A stretch of 64,000 nt of DNA from Bradyrhizobium sp. CCGB01 (GCF_024199795.1 NZ_JANADK010000001.1:6014001-6078000); one strand, 5' to 3'. Shown: positions 51,443 through 60,470, counted from the stretch's first letter. Translations and numbers: made by a program. Notes: generated by a model not told the origin, from the sequence alone.

Positions 51443-51455
51443 GGCGGCTTCCGCC

Positions 51456-51563
51456 TCACAGCCAGGACCACACCAGCCAGAGATTGGCCGCACAGGCGCC
51501 GAACAATGCCAGCGTCAGTGGCAGCAGCATGTGCCCGCAGCAGGTTTTGAGGTCGGTCGTCAT
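51456..51563 (-). CDS. Possible 35-residue membrane peptide
   Basis: ATG 51563 to TGA 51456-51458 encodes MTTDLKTCCGHMLLPLTLAL followed by FGACAANLWLVWSWL: one hydrophobic span with three Cys. Start context is poor (no clear Shine-Dalgarno). The protein-like composition is the only support. It lies between two plus-strand genes. Confidence 0.4.
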   Translation of the reverse strand: MTTDLKTCCGHMLLPLTLALFGACAANLWLVWSWL

Positions 51564-51737
51564 GGCCGGAAACATCCGCTGATTCCGGCAAACGAGTCCC
51601 AAGGTTTCTTTTTTTGGGGATTCAGGACTCGTTAAGGACTCAGGGCCCGGCGGCCCTGATCACGCCCCCGTGATCGAACAGCCGGCCGGAACCCCTCGCC
51701 CGTCAGGCCGTTAAAGCGTTTTCCAGGAGCGGGAAGC

Positions 51738-51992
51738 ATGCCCTACGCCCTGTTCTGCCACGACGCCCAAATCAGCAAGGCCTATCCCAGCGATGCCGAT
51801 GTCTGGAAGCTCGCGCAACAGAGCGGCCTCGTCGTGGACATCAGCGCCGACGACGAGCGCCAGGGGCCGCGCCGGGTCCTGGACAATGACTACGAGATCA
51901 AGCCCTGCCGGGCCGCTCAAGGCGAGGACCCCGCCAGAAACAAGGCCGAGGCCGAACGGCAGTCGCGGATGGAGCTCGAGCTGAATTCTTGA
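51738..51992 (+). CDS. Small hypothetical cytoplasmic protein
   Basis: An 84-residue protein with GGAGCGGGAAG before ATG 51738. The sequence opens MPYALFCHDAQISKAYPSDA, then a short helix and a beta pair (SGLVVDISADDERQGPRRVLDNDYEIKP) and a charged C terminus. No signal peptide or span. The pattern is that of a conserved small rhizobial protein of unknown function. The 170-bp region upstream contains short GC palindromes (for example GATCACG/CGTGATC at about 51658-51675). Confidence 0.7.
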   Translation: MPYALFCHDAQISKAYPSDADVWKLAQQSGLVVDISADDERQGPRRVLDNDYEIKPCRAAQGEDPARNKAEAERQSRMELELNS

Positions 51993-52043
51993 GGTTCGGC
52001 AGGAAGCCCAGGCTGTCCCGGGAAGCTATCTCAGGAAGGGATC

Positions 52044-52286
52044 TCAGGGGGTCGCGGTCGCCAGCGAGGCCTGCTCGCCGGCCAGCACCACGCAGGCCTT
52101 GCGGCGGTGCAGCCCGCGGATCGCGCCTGTCACCTTCAGCACCTTGCCGGATGGGCAGGAAGCGTCCTTGACGAAGGCCACCTCATAGGGTGCCAGCATT
52201 AGAGGCTCGGATTTGAGGATTGTCTGTGCAGCGCACGGCAGGGAGATGAAGCACGAGAGCACTACTGCCGACACAAAGATACGCAT
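52044..52286 (-). CDS. Small secreted protein
   Basis: ATG 52286 gives 80 residues: a signal peptide (MRIFVSAVVLSCFISLPCAA) and a compact mature part with ASCPSGKVLKVTGAI and ACVVLAGEQ. Two mature Cys could pair. Upstream codons in the frame (to 52355) are not protein-like. I believe related proteins occur widely in Bradyrhizobium, without known function. Its upstream region carries the four-copy 15-bp tandem repeat. Confidence 0.65.
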   Translation of the reverse strand: MRIFVSAVVLSCFISLPCAAQTILKSEPLMLAPYEVAFVKDASCPSGKVLKVTGAIRGLHRRKACVVLAGEQASLATATP

Positions 52287-52452
52287 GTCCGTCGTCCCAC
52301 CAGCCCGGTAATTGTCATATAACGCCTTCCGGAGCGCGAGTTCCGTAAGCGGCAAAAATTATTTTTGCTTTACGCCAGTCCCATGACGCGCGTGAGAAGG
52401 TGCGCGCCCGACCATTTGCTTGCAAATGACGCGCCAGATGGTTCACGTAAAG

Positions 52453-52512
52453 CAAACAACAGGCTGGCAAACAACAGGCAGGCAAACAACGGGCTGGCAA
52501 ACGAAAGGCCGG
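52453..52512. repeat. Four tandem copies of a 15-bp unit
   Basis: Units at 52453, 52468, 52483 and 52498: CAAACAACAGGCTGG, CAAACAACAGGCAGG, CAAACAACGGGCTGG and CAAACGAAAGGCCGG. The last unit also supplies one arm of the terminator that follows. The array lies between the porin-like gene and the promoter side of the small secreted-protein gene, both on the minus strand. Confidence 0.9.
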
Positions 52513-52527
52513 CGTGAGCCGGCCTTT
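52504..52527 (-). terminator. Terminator after the porin-like gene
   Basis: AAAGGCCGGC (52504-52513) pairs with GCCGGCCTTT (52518-52527) around GTGA, 25 bp after the stop of the porin-like gene; on the minus strand it is followed by CGTTTG. Confidence 0.75.
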
Positions 52528-52552
52528 GTCAGATCGTGGTCGCTGCCGGGCG

Positions 52553-53260
52553 TCAGTAGCGCGAGGCTGCCGGACCGCCCCAGCCGAAGCGGTAGTTCAC
52601 ACCGACCTTGACCGTATGCTCGTCCTCCCGGCCCCGGACGCCGACGATGTCGGCCGGGCCGGAGGTGAAGGTCGTGCTGCCAAAGTTGTAGTACTGGTAT
52701 TCGGCCTTGGCCGACCAGCTGGGGGCGAACATGTATTCGAGGCCGGCGCCGACGGTGTAGCCGTCCTTGCTGTTACCGGTGGCGGTGAAGGGCTGCGCGA
52801 CGCCGGCGACGTTGACGCCGAGGCCGCCATTGCGCCAGGCGTAGCCGCCCTTGGCGTAGAGCAGCGTCGGACCCCAGGTATAGCCGATGCGGCCGGTCAC
52901 CGACCCGAGCTGGTCGGTGTTGGACGTCACCTGCGTGCCCAGCGGGAACGTGACACCGTTGTTGTTGGTCGGCAGCCAGGAGTACTGGGCCTCGATACCC
53001 ACCACCCAGTTCGGCGCGAACTGATAGTCGAAACCGCCCTGCACGCCGCCCAGGAAGCGGGCGTCGCTGGACTGGAAGCTGCTGTCGCCGGCAAAGGCGC
53101 CGCCGACATGGCCGCCGATGTAAAAGCCGGTCCAGTTGTAGATCACCTGAGGCGGCGTATAGGCCGGAGCCTTGGTGTAGGTGCGCGGCTGCATGTCGGC
53201 CGCTGCGGCCGGCGCGGCCAGCGCAAGCAGAGCGACAGCGCCCAGCAAAATCGTCTTCAT
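52553..53260 (-). CDS. Omp25/RopB-type outer-membrane beta-barrel protein
   Basis: A 235-residue exported protein. ATG 53260 (MKTILLGAV) is preferred over an ATG two codons earlier because GGGG sits six bases ahead. The signal peptide ends APAAAA; the mature chain opens with ADMQPRTYTKAP, then VIYNWTGFYIGGHVGGAF, typical of the Omp25/Omp31-like porin family of rhizobia and Brucella, and ends in the barrel signature VGVNYRFGW near the C terminus. Expected fold: an eight-stranded barrel in the outer membrane. The family covers structural envelope proteins; no substrate is known. Confidence 0.92.
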   Translation of the reverse strand: MKTILLGAVALLALAAPAAAADMQPRTYTKAPAYTPPQVIYNWTGFYIGGHVGGAFAGDSSFQSSDARFLGGVQGGFDYQFAPNWVVGIEAQYSWLPTNNNGVTFPLGTQVTSNTDQLGSVTGRIGYTWGPTLLYAKGGYAWRNGGLGVNVAGVAQPFTATGNSKDGYTVGAGLEYMFAPSWSAKAEYQYYNFGSTTFTSGPADIVGVRGREDEHTVKVGVNYRFGWGGPAASRY

Positions 53261-53547
53261 TGTCATCCCCGTTCTTTCAAAATCGACCCTCAGCAAACAA
53301 CGTGGCGTGAATTTGGTTGCTTCGCAGCGATGCCGGAACGTTGATCGTTCGTGACTGTGACGGGGTGGCAACAACGCGATTTTGTTCCGTCACACCTGCT
53401 TGCGCTGACCAATTTTGTCATTGGCGCAAGGCCTGCCGTAACGATCTGTCGCAAGGCGAAACCGCCCCGTTCAAAGCTCGCCAAAATGTGATCCAGCGGC
53501 TCCGGTGGCTTCTGTCCTAGCAGCAAGCGATGAAGGCGGGCTTTGCC

Positions 53548-53958
53548 CTACCGCGTCATCTTTTCCAGTTCCGGAAAGGGAGCGTAAACCGCACCGGCGC
53601 AGAGCTCGCCGGCGCGGTCGACGACGCGGTCCGCCCGGCCGTTGACGAAGATGACCGCACGCTCGCGCGTGCCCTTGTAGCTGCCGTCGGTCTCGCGTGG
53701 TGTGAAGCGCAAACAGCTGACATAGAACTGGCGGCCGCCAACCTCGCGCTGCGCCGGCTCGGCCATGCTGGCCTCGCGCACGCCGACCGGATTGTTGAGA
53801 TAGGAGCGCATCAAGGCGAGTGTATCGCTACGGAAATTGTCGGGAAACGGCTGCGGCCCTCCGGCCTGGGCCCCGCCCATCACGGTCGGGCGGTCACCAT
53901 CGCTGCCGAAACATGCCGCGAGCGCCAACGGCAATGCCAAAATCACCGCACGTTTCAC
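53548..53958 (-). CDS. Lipoprotein of unknown function
   Basis: A 136-residue lipoprotein: signal KRAVILALPLALAAC with the lipid-accepting Cys at 17. GTG 53958 has GGGG seven bases upstream; an earlier GTG at 53970 is less likely. The mature part has FRSDTLALMRSYLNNPVGVREASMAEP and a second half with YVSCLRFTPRETDGSYKG and RERAVIFVNGRADRVVDRAGELC. Two Cys may form a disulfide. It resembles small lipoproteins common in Bradyrhizobium; function unknown. Confidence 0.8.
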   Translation of the reverse strand: MKRAVILALPLALAACFGSDGDRPTVMGGAQAGGPQPFPDNFRSDTLALMRSYLNNPVGVREASMAEPAQREVGGRQFYVSCLRFTPRETDGSYKGTRERAVIFVNGRADRVVDRAGELCAGAVYAPFPELEKMTR

Positions 53959-54320
53959 CAGATGCCCCACAGGTCACGCTCTCCGCTCGATCAGACTCGG
54001 AGATGTTCCAGCCCCAAGGTTGCAATGATACACGTCTAGAGGTGTTTTGCCCGACGAGTCAAACGGATTCGCAAAATCCGCAGAGTAGCGCACCGACCGT
54101 CAACCCATTGATTCATCTATCGGCGGCTACTGTGCATGGGGTTGTTTTCGAGATTTTTGTTTGCGGTCGCGAAACGAATGGAATTCGCTTGCGCCCCGGC
54201 ATCGGCGCACCGACCCGCCGCCAACACCTCGCGCTTTCGCACAAGGCATGACGACGGGCCTGGCCTGAATTCCGCACGCGGCGGCGGGGCAATGCTGGAT
54301 GCCGCCGCGCGGGATCAGTC
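53959..54320. other. Gap without a convincing gene
   Basis: About 360 bases upstream of the lipoprotein gene and downstream of a second minus-strand gene. Only overlapping short frames without ribosome sites are present. The part next to 53958 should hold the lipoprotein promoter. Confidence 0.4.
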
Positions 54321-54689
54321 TTAGCTGCGCTTGTCGACGGTCGCCGGCTTGGTCACGTCGGGCTGCGCCTTCAGCGACTTCTTGGCCGACAGATGCTTGT
54401 TGTGGTGACGATGCGTGCGCACGGTCTTGTGCTCGTCGGGCGTGACCGCGGCATTGGCGTTCATCGCCTTCGCCTTGGTATCGACCTTGGCGTCCGCCTT
54501 GACGTCGGTGGCCTTGGCGTCGGCCTTGATGGCGGCCTCGGGTTTCGCGGCGGGGGTCGATACCTTGGTCTGGGCCTGGTCCGCCTTGATCACCGGCGCG
54601 GTCGTTGTGGTCTTGCCGGCTTCAGCGGCGAAGGCCGGGGCTGCGATCACGGAAGCTGCGAGCAAGGCTGCGGAAATGGTCTTCAACAT
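54321..54689 (-). CDS. Secreted Ala/Lys/Thr-rich protein with His-rich segment
   Basis: A 122-residue exported protein: signal peptide MLKTISAALLAASVIAAPAFA, cut before AEAGK; AGGAG precedes the start. The mature chain is low in complexity, with AKATDVKADAKVDTKAKA-type repeats and a basic, histidine-containing tail (RTHRHHNKHLSAKK). Such chains are probably disordered in the periplasm and may bind metal or nucleic acid; this is speculation. Transcribed away from the TPR protein gene. Confidence 0.7.
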   Translation of the reverse strand: MLKTISAALLAASVIAAPAFAAEAGKTTTTAPVIKADQAQTKVSTPAAKPEAAIKADAKATDVKADAKVDTKAKAMNANAAVTPDEHKTVRTHRHHNKHLSAKKSLKAQPDVTKPATVDKRS

Positions 54690-54940
54690 GGTGTGTCTCC
54701 TCTTGGAAGGATCTTGAGGCGGCGCCCTCTCGCCAGCTCTTCGATCGTGGGTGTGAGCCTAGGCGCGGCGCGCTGAACCCATTCTGAAGCCGGCTGCCAG
54801 CTTCCGTTCATCTCGATGACAAGTTTGTCATCTGCCCCTGGGCGAATAGATCGTGTGAAGCGGGAATGTTTTTGCCCGTTGGGTGTTCCGGTCTTCGGGC
54901 AATCGTGTAGGATCGCCACGTTCCATACGGGAGAAGATAG

Positions 54941-55483
54941 ATGCGCAGACTTTCCATGCTTCTGGTACCGGGGCTTGTCTCGATGGCGTTGGCCGCCGGA
55001 CCGGCGCTGACCAGCGCCTACGCCGCGGGCAGCGACGAGCCGTCGCCGCCGCCGAAGTCGGACAGCTCGGCCAAGAAGGGGAAGAAGAAGAGCTCCTCCA
55101 TCAGCGATCCCAAATTCCTCGCGGCCTATCGCACCGCCTACACCACGATCTACGACGGTCACGACTACACGAGCGCGATCGGCCAGCTGAAGTCGCTCAA
55201 GCGCGACGACGTCGCCGACGTGGCCAATTTGATCGGCTACTCCTATCGCAAGCTCGGCGACTACCAGTCGTCGAAGGTCTATTACGAGCTGGCGCTGAAG
55301 GACGATCCGAACCACGTCCGCACCTGGCAGTATTACGGCCTCTGGCAGCTCGAGCAGGGCAACCGCGAGCAGGCGCAGTATCATCTGAACAAGATCGCCT
55401 CGCTCGCCGGCACCGACAGCTCCGAATATCGCTCGCTTGCCGCCGCGCTCGACAAGCCGACCGGCGCCACGCTCGTCTACTGA
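54941..55483 (+). CDS. Exported tetratricopeptide-repeat protein
   Basis: A 180-residue protein with a signal peptide (cut near SAYA before AGSDE), a basic linker (KKGKKKSS at about 46-53) and TPR-type helix pairs: YTSAIGQLKSLKRDD, ADVANLIGYSYRKLGDYQSSKVYYELALKDDPNHVRTWQYYGLWQLEQGNREQAQYHLNKI fragments form about three repeats. It probably works as a periplasmic protein-protein adaptor. GGGAGAAG precedes ATG 54941. A strong terminator follows, so it appears to be monocistronic. Confidence 0.85.
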   Translation: MRRLSMLLVPGLVSMALAAGPALTSAYAAGSDEPSPPPKSDSSAKKGKKKSSSISDPKFLAAYRTAYTTIYDGHDYTSAIGQLKSLKRDDVADVANLIGYSYRKLGDYQSSKVYYELALKDDPNHVRTWQYYGLWQLEQGNREQAQYHLNKIASLAGTDSSEYRSLAAALDKPTGATLVY

Positions 55484-55506
55484 GACGTCGCAGCTTCGAA
55501 CGAAAC

Positions 55507-55539
55507 GAACGGGCACAACCTTTCAGGTTGTGCCCGTTC
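55507..55539 (+). terminator. Strong terminator after the TPR gene
   Basis: GAACGGGCACAACCT (55507-55521) pairs perfectly with AGGTTGTGCCCGTTC (55525-55539) around TTC, a 15-bp stem 23 bp after the stop, followed by CGCTTTCT. Confidence 0.85.
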
Positions 55540-55593
55540 CGCTTTCTCGGCTAGCCTCGCGCACCAAATCTCCCCCCGAAAACCGGTAGCGCA

Positions 55594-56979
55594 ATGGACA
55601 CGTGGCTGCGATCCGCGATCGACTACATCGGCTCCTGGATCGAATTCCAACAGACGACATACCAGCAGCCGGGCGTCCTCGTCGCATTCGTCCATCGCGG
55701 CGAGGTCGTCGCCGAGCATGCGTTCGGCCTTGCCAATCTCGACACCGGCGAGAAGCTCACCCCGCGCCACCGCTTCCGCATCGCCTCGCATTCGAAGAGC
55801 TTCACCTCCGCGGGCATCATGAAGCTGCGCGAGCAGCGCAAGCTCCGGCTCGATGATCCCATCGGCCAATATATCGGCGGCCTGCATCCGCGCGTCGCCG
55901 AGACGACGATTGCGCAGGTGCTCTCGCACAGCGCGGGGCTGACGCGCGACGGCGTCGATTCCGGCCAGTTCATCGACAGCCGTCCCTACCTGAACGCCAG
56001 GGAGCTGCTCGCGGAGCTGAAACTGCCGACCGCGATCGAGCCCGGCACACGCTTCAAATACTCCAATCACGGCTTTGGCCTGATCGGTCTCGTCATCGAA
56101 GCCGTGACGAAGGAGCCCTACCCGGTCTGGATCAAGCGCGAGATCATCGAGCCGGCGGGCTTGCGCGAGACCGAGCCGAACGCGCCGCTTCCCAAGGGGG
56201 CGCCTTTTGCGCGCGGCCACACGCGAAAGCTGCCGTTCGGCGAGCGCGGTGTGGTCCCCGGCGACAATCCCGCGCATGCGATGGCGTCCGCCGCGGGCTT
56301 CGTCGCCACCGCCGGCGACACGGCCCGCTTCTTCGCGCAGCTCGCGCCCAATGCCAGGAAGAGCGTTCTGTCGGTCGCAAGCCGCCGCGAGATGACGCGA
56401 AACCATTGGCGCATCCCGCAAAGCTTCGAGGGGTATTACGGCCTCGGCGTCAACGCCGGCAAGACCGACGGCTGGGACTGGTTCGGCCATGGCGGCGGTT
56501 TCCAGGGCTACATCTCCAGGACCTGCTCGATCCCTTCCTGCGAGCTCGCGATCAGTATCCTCAGCAACTCCATCGACGGCGCAGCACCGTTCTGGATGGA
56601 CGGCGCGATGCAGATTTTACGCGTGTTCAAAACACGTGGTGCGCCCGACCGCCGCGTGCGCGACTGGACCGGCCGCTGGTGGACAATCTGGGGCGCGAGC
56701 GACCTGGTGCCTGCAGGCAATCGCGTGCTGGTCGCCAATCCGCAGTTCAACAATCCGTTCATGGATGCCGCCGAGATCGAGGTCACCGGCCGCGACACCG
56801 GCAAGCTCGCCTGGGCGGCCGGTTACTCCAGCCACGGCGAGCCGGTGCGGCGCGTCCGCAACGCGCGCGGCAAGGTCAGCGACATCTGGATCGCCGGCGC
56901 CAACGTGAAACCTGCGAGCGTCGTGGCGAAGGAGATTGAGCGGAGATACAAGCCGCGCAAGCGGCGGCCTACTCCCTGA
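55594..56979 (+). CDS. Beta-lactamase-family serine hydrolase (class C/S12 type)
   Basis: A 461-residue protein of the serine beta-lactamase/DD-peptidase fold. Motif 1 is S65-x-x-K68 (SHSK), motif 2 Y156-S157-N158 (YSN) and motif 3 HGGG at about 304. No signal peptide is seen, so it is likely cytoplasmic, unlike true class C beta-lactamases. A C-terminal domain (about 345-461) follows. Members act as esterases, D-amino peptidases or unknown hydrolases; antibiotic resistance should not be assumed. The 3' end overlaps the convergent S10 peptidase gene by 11 bases. Confidence 0.88.
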   Translation: MDTWLRSAIDYIGSWIEFQQTTYQQPGVLVAFVHRGEVVAEHAFGLANLDTGEKLTPRHRFRIASHSKSFTSAGIMKLREQRKLRLDDPIGQYIGGLHPRVAETTIAQVLSHSAGLTRDGVDSGQFIDSRPYLNARELLAELKLPTAIEPGTRFKYSNHGFGLIGLVIEAVTKEPYPVWIKREIIEPAGLRETEPNAPLPKGAPFARGHTRKLPFGERGVVPGDNPAHAMASAAGFVATAGDTARFFAQLAPNARKSVLSVASRREMTRNHWRIPQSFEGYYGLGVNAGKTDGWDWFGHGGGFQGYISRTCSIPSCELAISILSNSIDGAAPFWMDGAMQILRVFKTRGAPDRRVRDWTGRWWTIWGASDLVPAGNRVLVANPQFNNPFMDAAEIEVTGRDTGKLAWAAGYSSHGEPVRRVRNARGKVSDIWIAGANVKPASVVAKEIERRYKPRKRRPTP

Positions 56980-58537
56980 TCAACGCCTCCACCTCGCTCC
57001 GAAACGCCTGCCGCGAGCCGTCGCGCGAATAGAACATGTGGCCGCCGGGATAGACGACGAACTTGACCCGCGGTGTTGCGAACGCAGGCAACTGGTCGAG
57101 CACCCGCTTCGTCCCGAAATAGGGCGTGGCGAGATCGAACAGGCCGTGCCCGACCAGCACGTTGAGCTTCGCGTCGGTGGCGAGGATCTGGCGCAGCTCC
57201 GACACCGACTGCGGCGGGTTGATGCCACGGCCGAAATCCCAGTGGCCCTCGACGGCGCCGTTCAGGACCTCGTAGGAGCCATCGGGCCGCCAGTTGAGCT
57301 TGCGCGTCAGCACGTCAACCGCGGCACTCGTCAGCGGCGCCTGGAGCGCATCGCCTGAGGGGTCGCCGAACCGCGAGCTGCTCGAATCCGGATAGGGATC
57401 GAAGCCGCGCACCGAGGCGTCGTAGCGCCCCGTCACCTTGCCGTTCTTGCGGTCGAACTCGCGGCGGAATTCACCGACGTCGAAGCGGCCGGCGAGCCTG
57501 CGGCTCACAGCCTGGTCGATCCCGGTGAGCTCGGCGACCTTGTCGGCGAGACGGTTGGTGGCCTCCTTGTCCGCCTCGCCCTTGACGAGGTCGGCCAAGA
57601 ACTCGCCGCGCGCGTAAGCCTCGACGTCGGCGAGATCGGCGCGCTTGACCGATCCTTTGGCTTCGCGCGCCACCGCGACATAGCTCGGCAGCGTCGCGAC
57701 ATATTGCAGGACGCTGGTGCCGGTGAACTCGCGGAAGTCCAGCAGCGGCGACACCAGGATCAGTCCCCGGACGCCGACGCCATGCTGGAGCTGCAACTGG
57801 CGCACCACCTTCGGCCCGCGAATGCCGCCATAGCTTTCGCCCGCGACGTATTTCGGCGAAGTCAGCCGATCGTGCTTCTCGAGCCAGCGACGGATCACGA
57901 GCGCGATCGCATTGACGTCGCCGTCGACGGAATAGAAGGACTTGCGCGCGTCGTCGCCACTCGCAACAAAACGGCTGTAGCCGGTGCTGACGGGGTCGAT
58001 GAAGACGAGATCGGTGAAGTCGAGCCAGGTCTCCGCGTTCGGCTTCACCTCGGGCGAGGCCGACGGCGACAGCGCTTCGCCATCGAGCGGCAGCCGCCAC
58101 GGACCCGCGGCGCCGAACTGGAGCCATGCCGAGGACGCGCCGGGACCGCCGTTGAACAGGAACGTCACGGGCCGCGTCGCGCGGTCGGCACCATCGAGCT
58201 CATAGGACGTGTAGGCGATGTCGGCGAGCGGCTCACCCTTGCCGTCGAACACGCGGATCGAGCCGGCCGTCGCGCTGAAGTTGAGTGCGCGGCCCGGCAG
58301 ATCGAGCGTCTGCTTCGTGGTCGAATCCGGCGGCAGACGATGCGGCTCGGCGGCGGACGATGAATTCTGCGGCGCGCCTGGCGCGTTGCCGCCGCGCCCA
58401 CCCTTCTGTCCGGCGGGTGCCGTCGTCTCGGCGCGAGGCTGCGGCGGATCCTCCGCGCGCGCAAATCCCGCGAGCGCGAAAGTCGACACCGCCAGTACCA
58501 GGGTCGCGCGGCGCAGCGCCGGCAAACGCATGACCAT
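56969..58537 (-). CDS. Exported S10-family serine carboxypeptidase-like protein
   Basis: A 522-residue protein. ATG 58537 (MVMRLPALRR) has AAGGAG seven bases upstream; the start codons two codons before and after are less well placed. The signal peptide is cut near ARA before EDP. The catalytic triad of the S10 (carboxypeptidase Y-like) family is present: Ser about 235 in GESYGG, Asp about 467 in HGLFDLATPY and His about 499 in YPGGHMFY; the oxyanion segment is LFNGGPGASS. These enzymes release C-terminal residues; bacterial members are usually periplasmic. Upstream codons to 58846 are not protein-like. Confidence 0.92.
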   Translation of the reverse strand: MVMRLPALRRATLVLAVSTFALAGFARAEDPPQPRAETTAPAGQKGGRGGNAPGAPQNSSSAAEPHRLPPDSTTKQTLDLPGRALNFSATAGSIRVFDGKGEPLADIAYTSYELDGADRATRPVTFLFNGGPGASSAWLQFGAAGPWRLPLDGEALSPSASPEVKPNAETWLDFTDLVFIDPVSTGYSRFVASGDDARKSFYSVDGDVNAIALVIRRWLEKHDRLTSPKYVAGESYGGIRGPKVVRQLQLQHGVGVRGLILVSPLLDFREFTGTSVLQYVATLPSYVAVAREAKGSVKRADLADVEAYARGEFLADLVKGEADKEATNRLADKVAELTGIDQAVSRRLAGRFDVGEFRREFDRKNGKVTGRYDASVRGFDPYPDSSSSRFGDPSGDALQAPLTSAAVDVLTRKLNWRPDGSYEVLNGAVEGHWDFGRGINPPQSVSELRQILATDAKLNVLVGHGLFDLATPYFGTKRVLDQLPAFATPRVKFVVYPGGHMFYSRDGSRQAFRSEVEALIRE

Positions 58538-58785
58538 GATCATTCTCCTTGTCCGGCGATGAGAGCCGGCGAGTATCGAAAGGCTAGCGAGAAATTGCGA
58601 CGGTTTGGGGGATTGCCGGCCCCTCGGCCCTGAAGAAGCCGGGCGGGCGCAAATCGACCCGGTTTTGCCCTGAATCGGATGGACGCTGTTTGCCTTGAAG
58701 AGCGGTCCTTCTCGACAATGGAGGCCCAGGTCGTATAGACGAGCCCGGCGGAACTTTCTCCAGCCAGCGGCCCTGCCCGGAAGCC

Positions 58786-59565
58786 ATGACCAAGCCAGCG
58801 CGATACGACCGGATCGCCTTCGTCGCCAGCCCGAGCAGCGAGGCACAAACCGCCTTCAGCCAGCTCTCCCGCGACTATGGCAATTGCGACCCGAAGGACG
58901 CCGACGTCGTGGTCGCGCTCGGCGGCGACGGGCTCATGCTCCAGACGCTGCACCGGAACATGCACACGGGAAAGCCGATCTACGGCATGCACCGCGGCAC
59001 CGTCGGCTTCCTGATGAACGAGTACTCGACGATCGACCTTCGCGCCCGTCTCGAGGCGGCGCAGGAATCCGAGATCAACCCGCTTCTGATGCGGGCCACC
59101 GACGTCAACGACCGCGTCCACCTGCATCACGCCATCAACGAGGTCGCCCTGTTCCGGCAGACCTACCAGGCCGCGCGCCTGCGGATCCTGATCGACGAGC
59201 GCGAGCGCATGGCCGAGCTGATCGCCGACGGCATCATGGTGGCGACGCCGGCCGGCTCCACCGCCTACAATCTGTCCGCGCAGGGACCGATCCTGCCGAT
59301 CAACGCCGCGCTGCTGGCGCTGACGCCGATCAGCGCCTTCCGCCCGCGCCGCTGGCGCGGCGCGCTGCTGCCCAACACCGCTTACGTCGTGATCGAGGTG
59401 CTGGAGGGCGACAAGCGGCCGGTGGCGGCGGTGGCCGACCATGACGAGGTGCGCGATGTCCGCCGTGTCGAGGTCCTGTCCGACAAGACCATCTCGATGC
59501 GCATGCTGTTCGACCCCGGCCACAGCCTGGAAGAGCGGATCCTGCGCGAGCAATTCGGCTCCTGA
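58786..59565 (+). CDS. nadK: NAD kinase
   Basis: A 259-residue NAD kinase, the usual length. The nucleotide site is LGGDGLMLQ with GGDG at 46-49 (Asp48 catalytic). [16 protein letters not shown] and the second signature [20 protein letters not shown] (about 152-170) follow. The enzyme phosphorylates NAD+ to NADP+ in the cytoplasm and is essential in most bacteria. CGGAAG precedes ATG 58786. The gene ends 13 bp before the convergent lipoprotein gene ends. Confidence 0.95.
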   Translation: MTKPARYDRIAFVASPSSEAQTAFSQLSRDYGNCDPKDADVVVALGGDGLMLQTLHRNMHTGKPIYGMHRGTVGFLMNEYSTIDLRARLEAAQESEINPLLMRATDVNDRVHLHHAINEVALFRQTYQAARLRILIDERERMAELIADGIMVATPAGSTAYNLSAQGPILPINAALLALTPISAFRPRRWRGALLPNTAYVVIEVLEGDKRPVAAVADHDEVRDVRRVEVLSDKTISMRMLFDPGHSLEERILREQFGS

Positions 59566-59578
59566 GCCAAGGCGCGGA

Positions 59579-60160
59579 TCACTGGCCGCAAGGCTGAATC
59601 GATTCCAGGCCTCCCGCCATTGCGGGATCGCCAAGCAGGTCAAAATCCCTGACGACTGGGACGAGGCTCTTCGTCTCCGACGTCATGAGATAGATCGTTA
59701 CGAGTAGCGATGCCTGCGGCGCCGCGTTGGCGCGACAGAATTCCTTGGCTGCCACGCCGAGCCCCATCGACCCGCGCCTGCCTTTCTGCCCCTGCTCGAT
59801 CATCGAGCTACGCAGCACCTCGAAGCGCGCGGCATCTTCTGACGACAAGCGATAGGCGTACATGGAGGAGCCCTGCGGCGAGGCCGGCAGGCCTGGGCGC
59901 TCGCGCGCGCTCATCTCCAGCATGGCGAAGCTCGTCCTGGCCTCCGCCTCCCCCACCACCCTGGTGACAACGTCGAGCTTGACGCCGCCCGCGCGTGGCC
60001 GCAACGCATCAGGCAATTGCACGGCGACGCGCAGCATCGACAGGTCGGTCGTCTTGGCGTCGATGCGGGCAAGCGGCGGGATCGATGTCAGCGGCACCGC
60101 GCTGCATCCGGCAAGCGCGAGCGCAGCCGCGCTCGCAAGAACGCGCGCGAGGCGGTTCAT
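59579..60160 (-). CDS. Lipoprotein of unknown function
   Basis: ATG 60160 (MNRLARVLASA) gives 193 residues; GGAG is nine bases upstream, while the ATG three codons earlier overlaps it. The lipobox LALAGC puts the lipidated Cys at about 19. The mature part contains RVAVQLPDALRPRAGGVKLDVVTRV and a C-terminal SLLVTIYLMTSETKSLVPVVRDFDL, suggesting a beta-rich envelope protein. It resembles bradyrhizobial lipoproteins of unknown role. It lies 45 bp beyond the stop of the Xre regulator gene on the same strand. Confidence 0.8.
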   Translation of the reverse strand: MNRLARVLASAAALALAGCSAVPLTSIPPLARIDAKTTDLSMLRVAVQLPDALRPRAGGVKLDVVTRVVGEAEARTSFAMLEMSARERPGLPASPQGSSMYAYRLSSEDAARFEVLRSSMIEQGQKGRRGSMGLGVAAKEFCRANAAPQASLLVTIYLMTSETKSLVPVVRDFDLLGDPAMAGGLESIQPCGQ

Positions 60161-60213
60161 CGCAGGCATCTCCGGTTCAAGATTGAAAGAGGCTTGGATT
60201 GAACGAGGCTTGG

Positions 60214-60468
60214 CTAGGCCGATTTCCGACCGGCCGTGCGAGGCTCCAACGCATCGTCCGCGCCATCAGGGACGTATTCCAGGATATCGCCGGGCTGGCA
60301 GTCGAGCACGGCGCAGATCCGCTCCAGCGTGTCGAAGCGAATGCCGCGCACCTTGCCGGACTTCAGCAGGGAGACATTCGCCTCCGTGAGCTCGATGCGC
60401 GCCGCGAGCTCGCGCGATCTGATCTTGCGCCTGGCGAGCATGACGTCGAGATTGACGACGATCGGCAT
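60214..60468 (-). CDS. Xre-family small regulator (YozG-like)
   Basis: An 84-residue protein that is almost entirely a Cro/C1 helix-turn-helix: VVNLDVMLARRKIRSRELAARIELTEANVSLLKSGKVRGIRFDTLERICAVLDCQPGDILEY fits the family end to end, with the recognition helix near TEANVSLLKSGK. It starts two bases after the DUF2975 gene stop, so translation is probably coupled. Paired DUF2975 and Xre genes occur in many bacteria (YoaS/YozG in Bacillus). A perfect palindrome upstream of the pair is a likely operator. Confidence 0.9.
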   Translation of the reverse strand: MPIVVNLDVMLARRKIRSRELAARIELTEANVSLLKSGKVRGIRFDTLERICAVLDCQPGDILEYVPDGADDALEPRTAGRKSA

Positions 60469-60470
60469 GG

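Noticed and set aside
51658..51675. GATCACG/CGTGATC palindrome as a terminator
   Set aside because: No T run on either strand and no gene ends close by; probably a chance GC palindrome.
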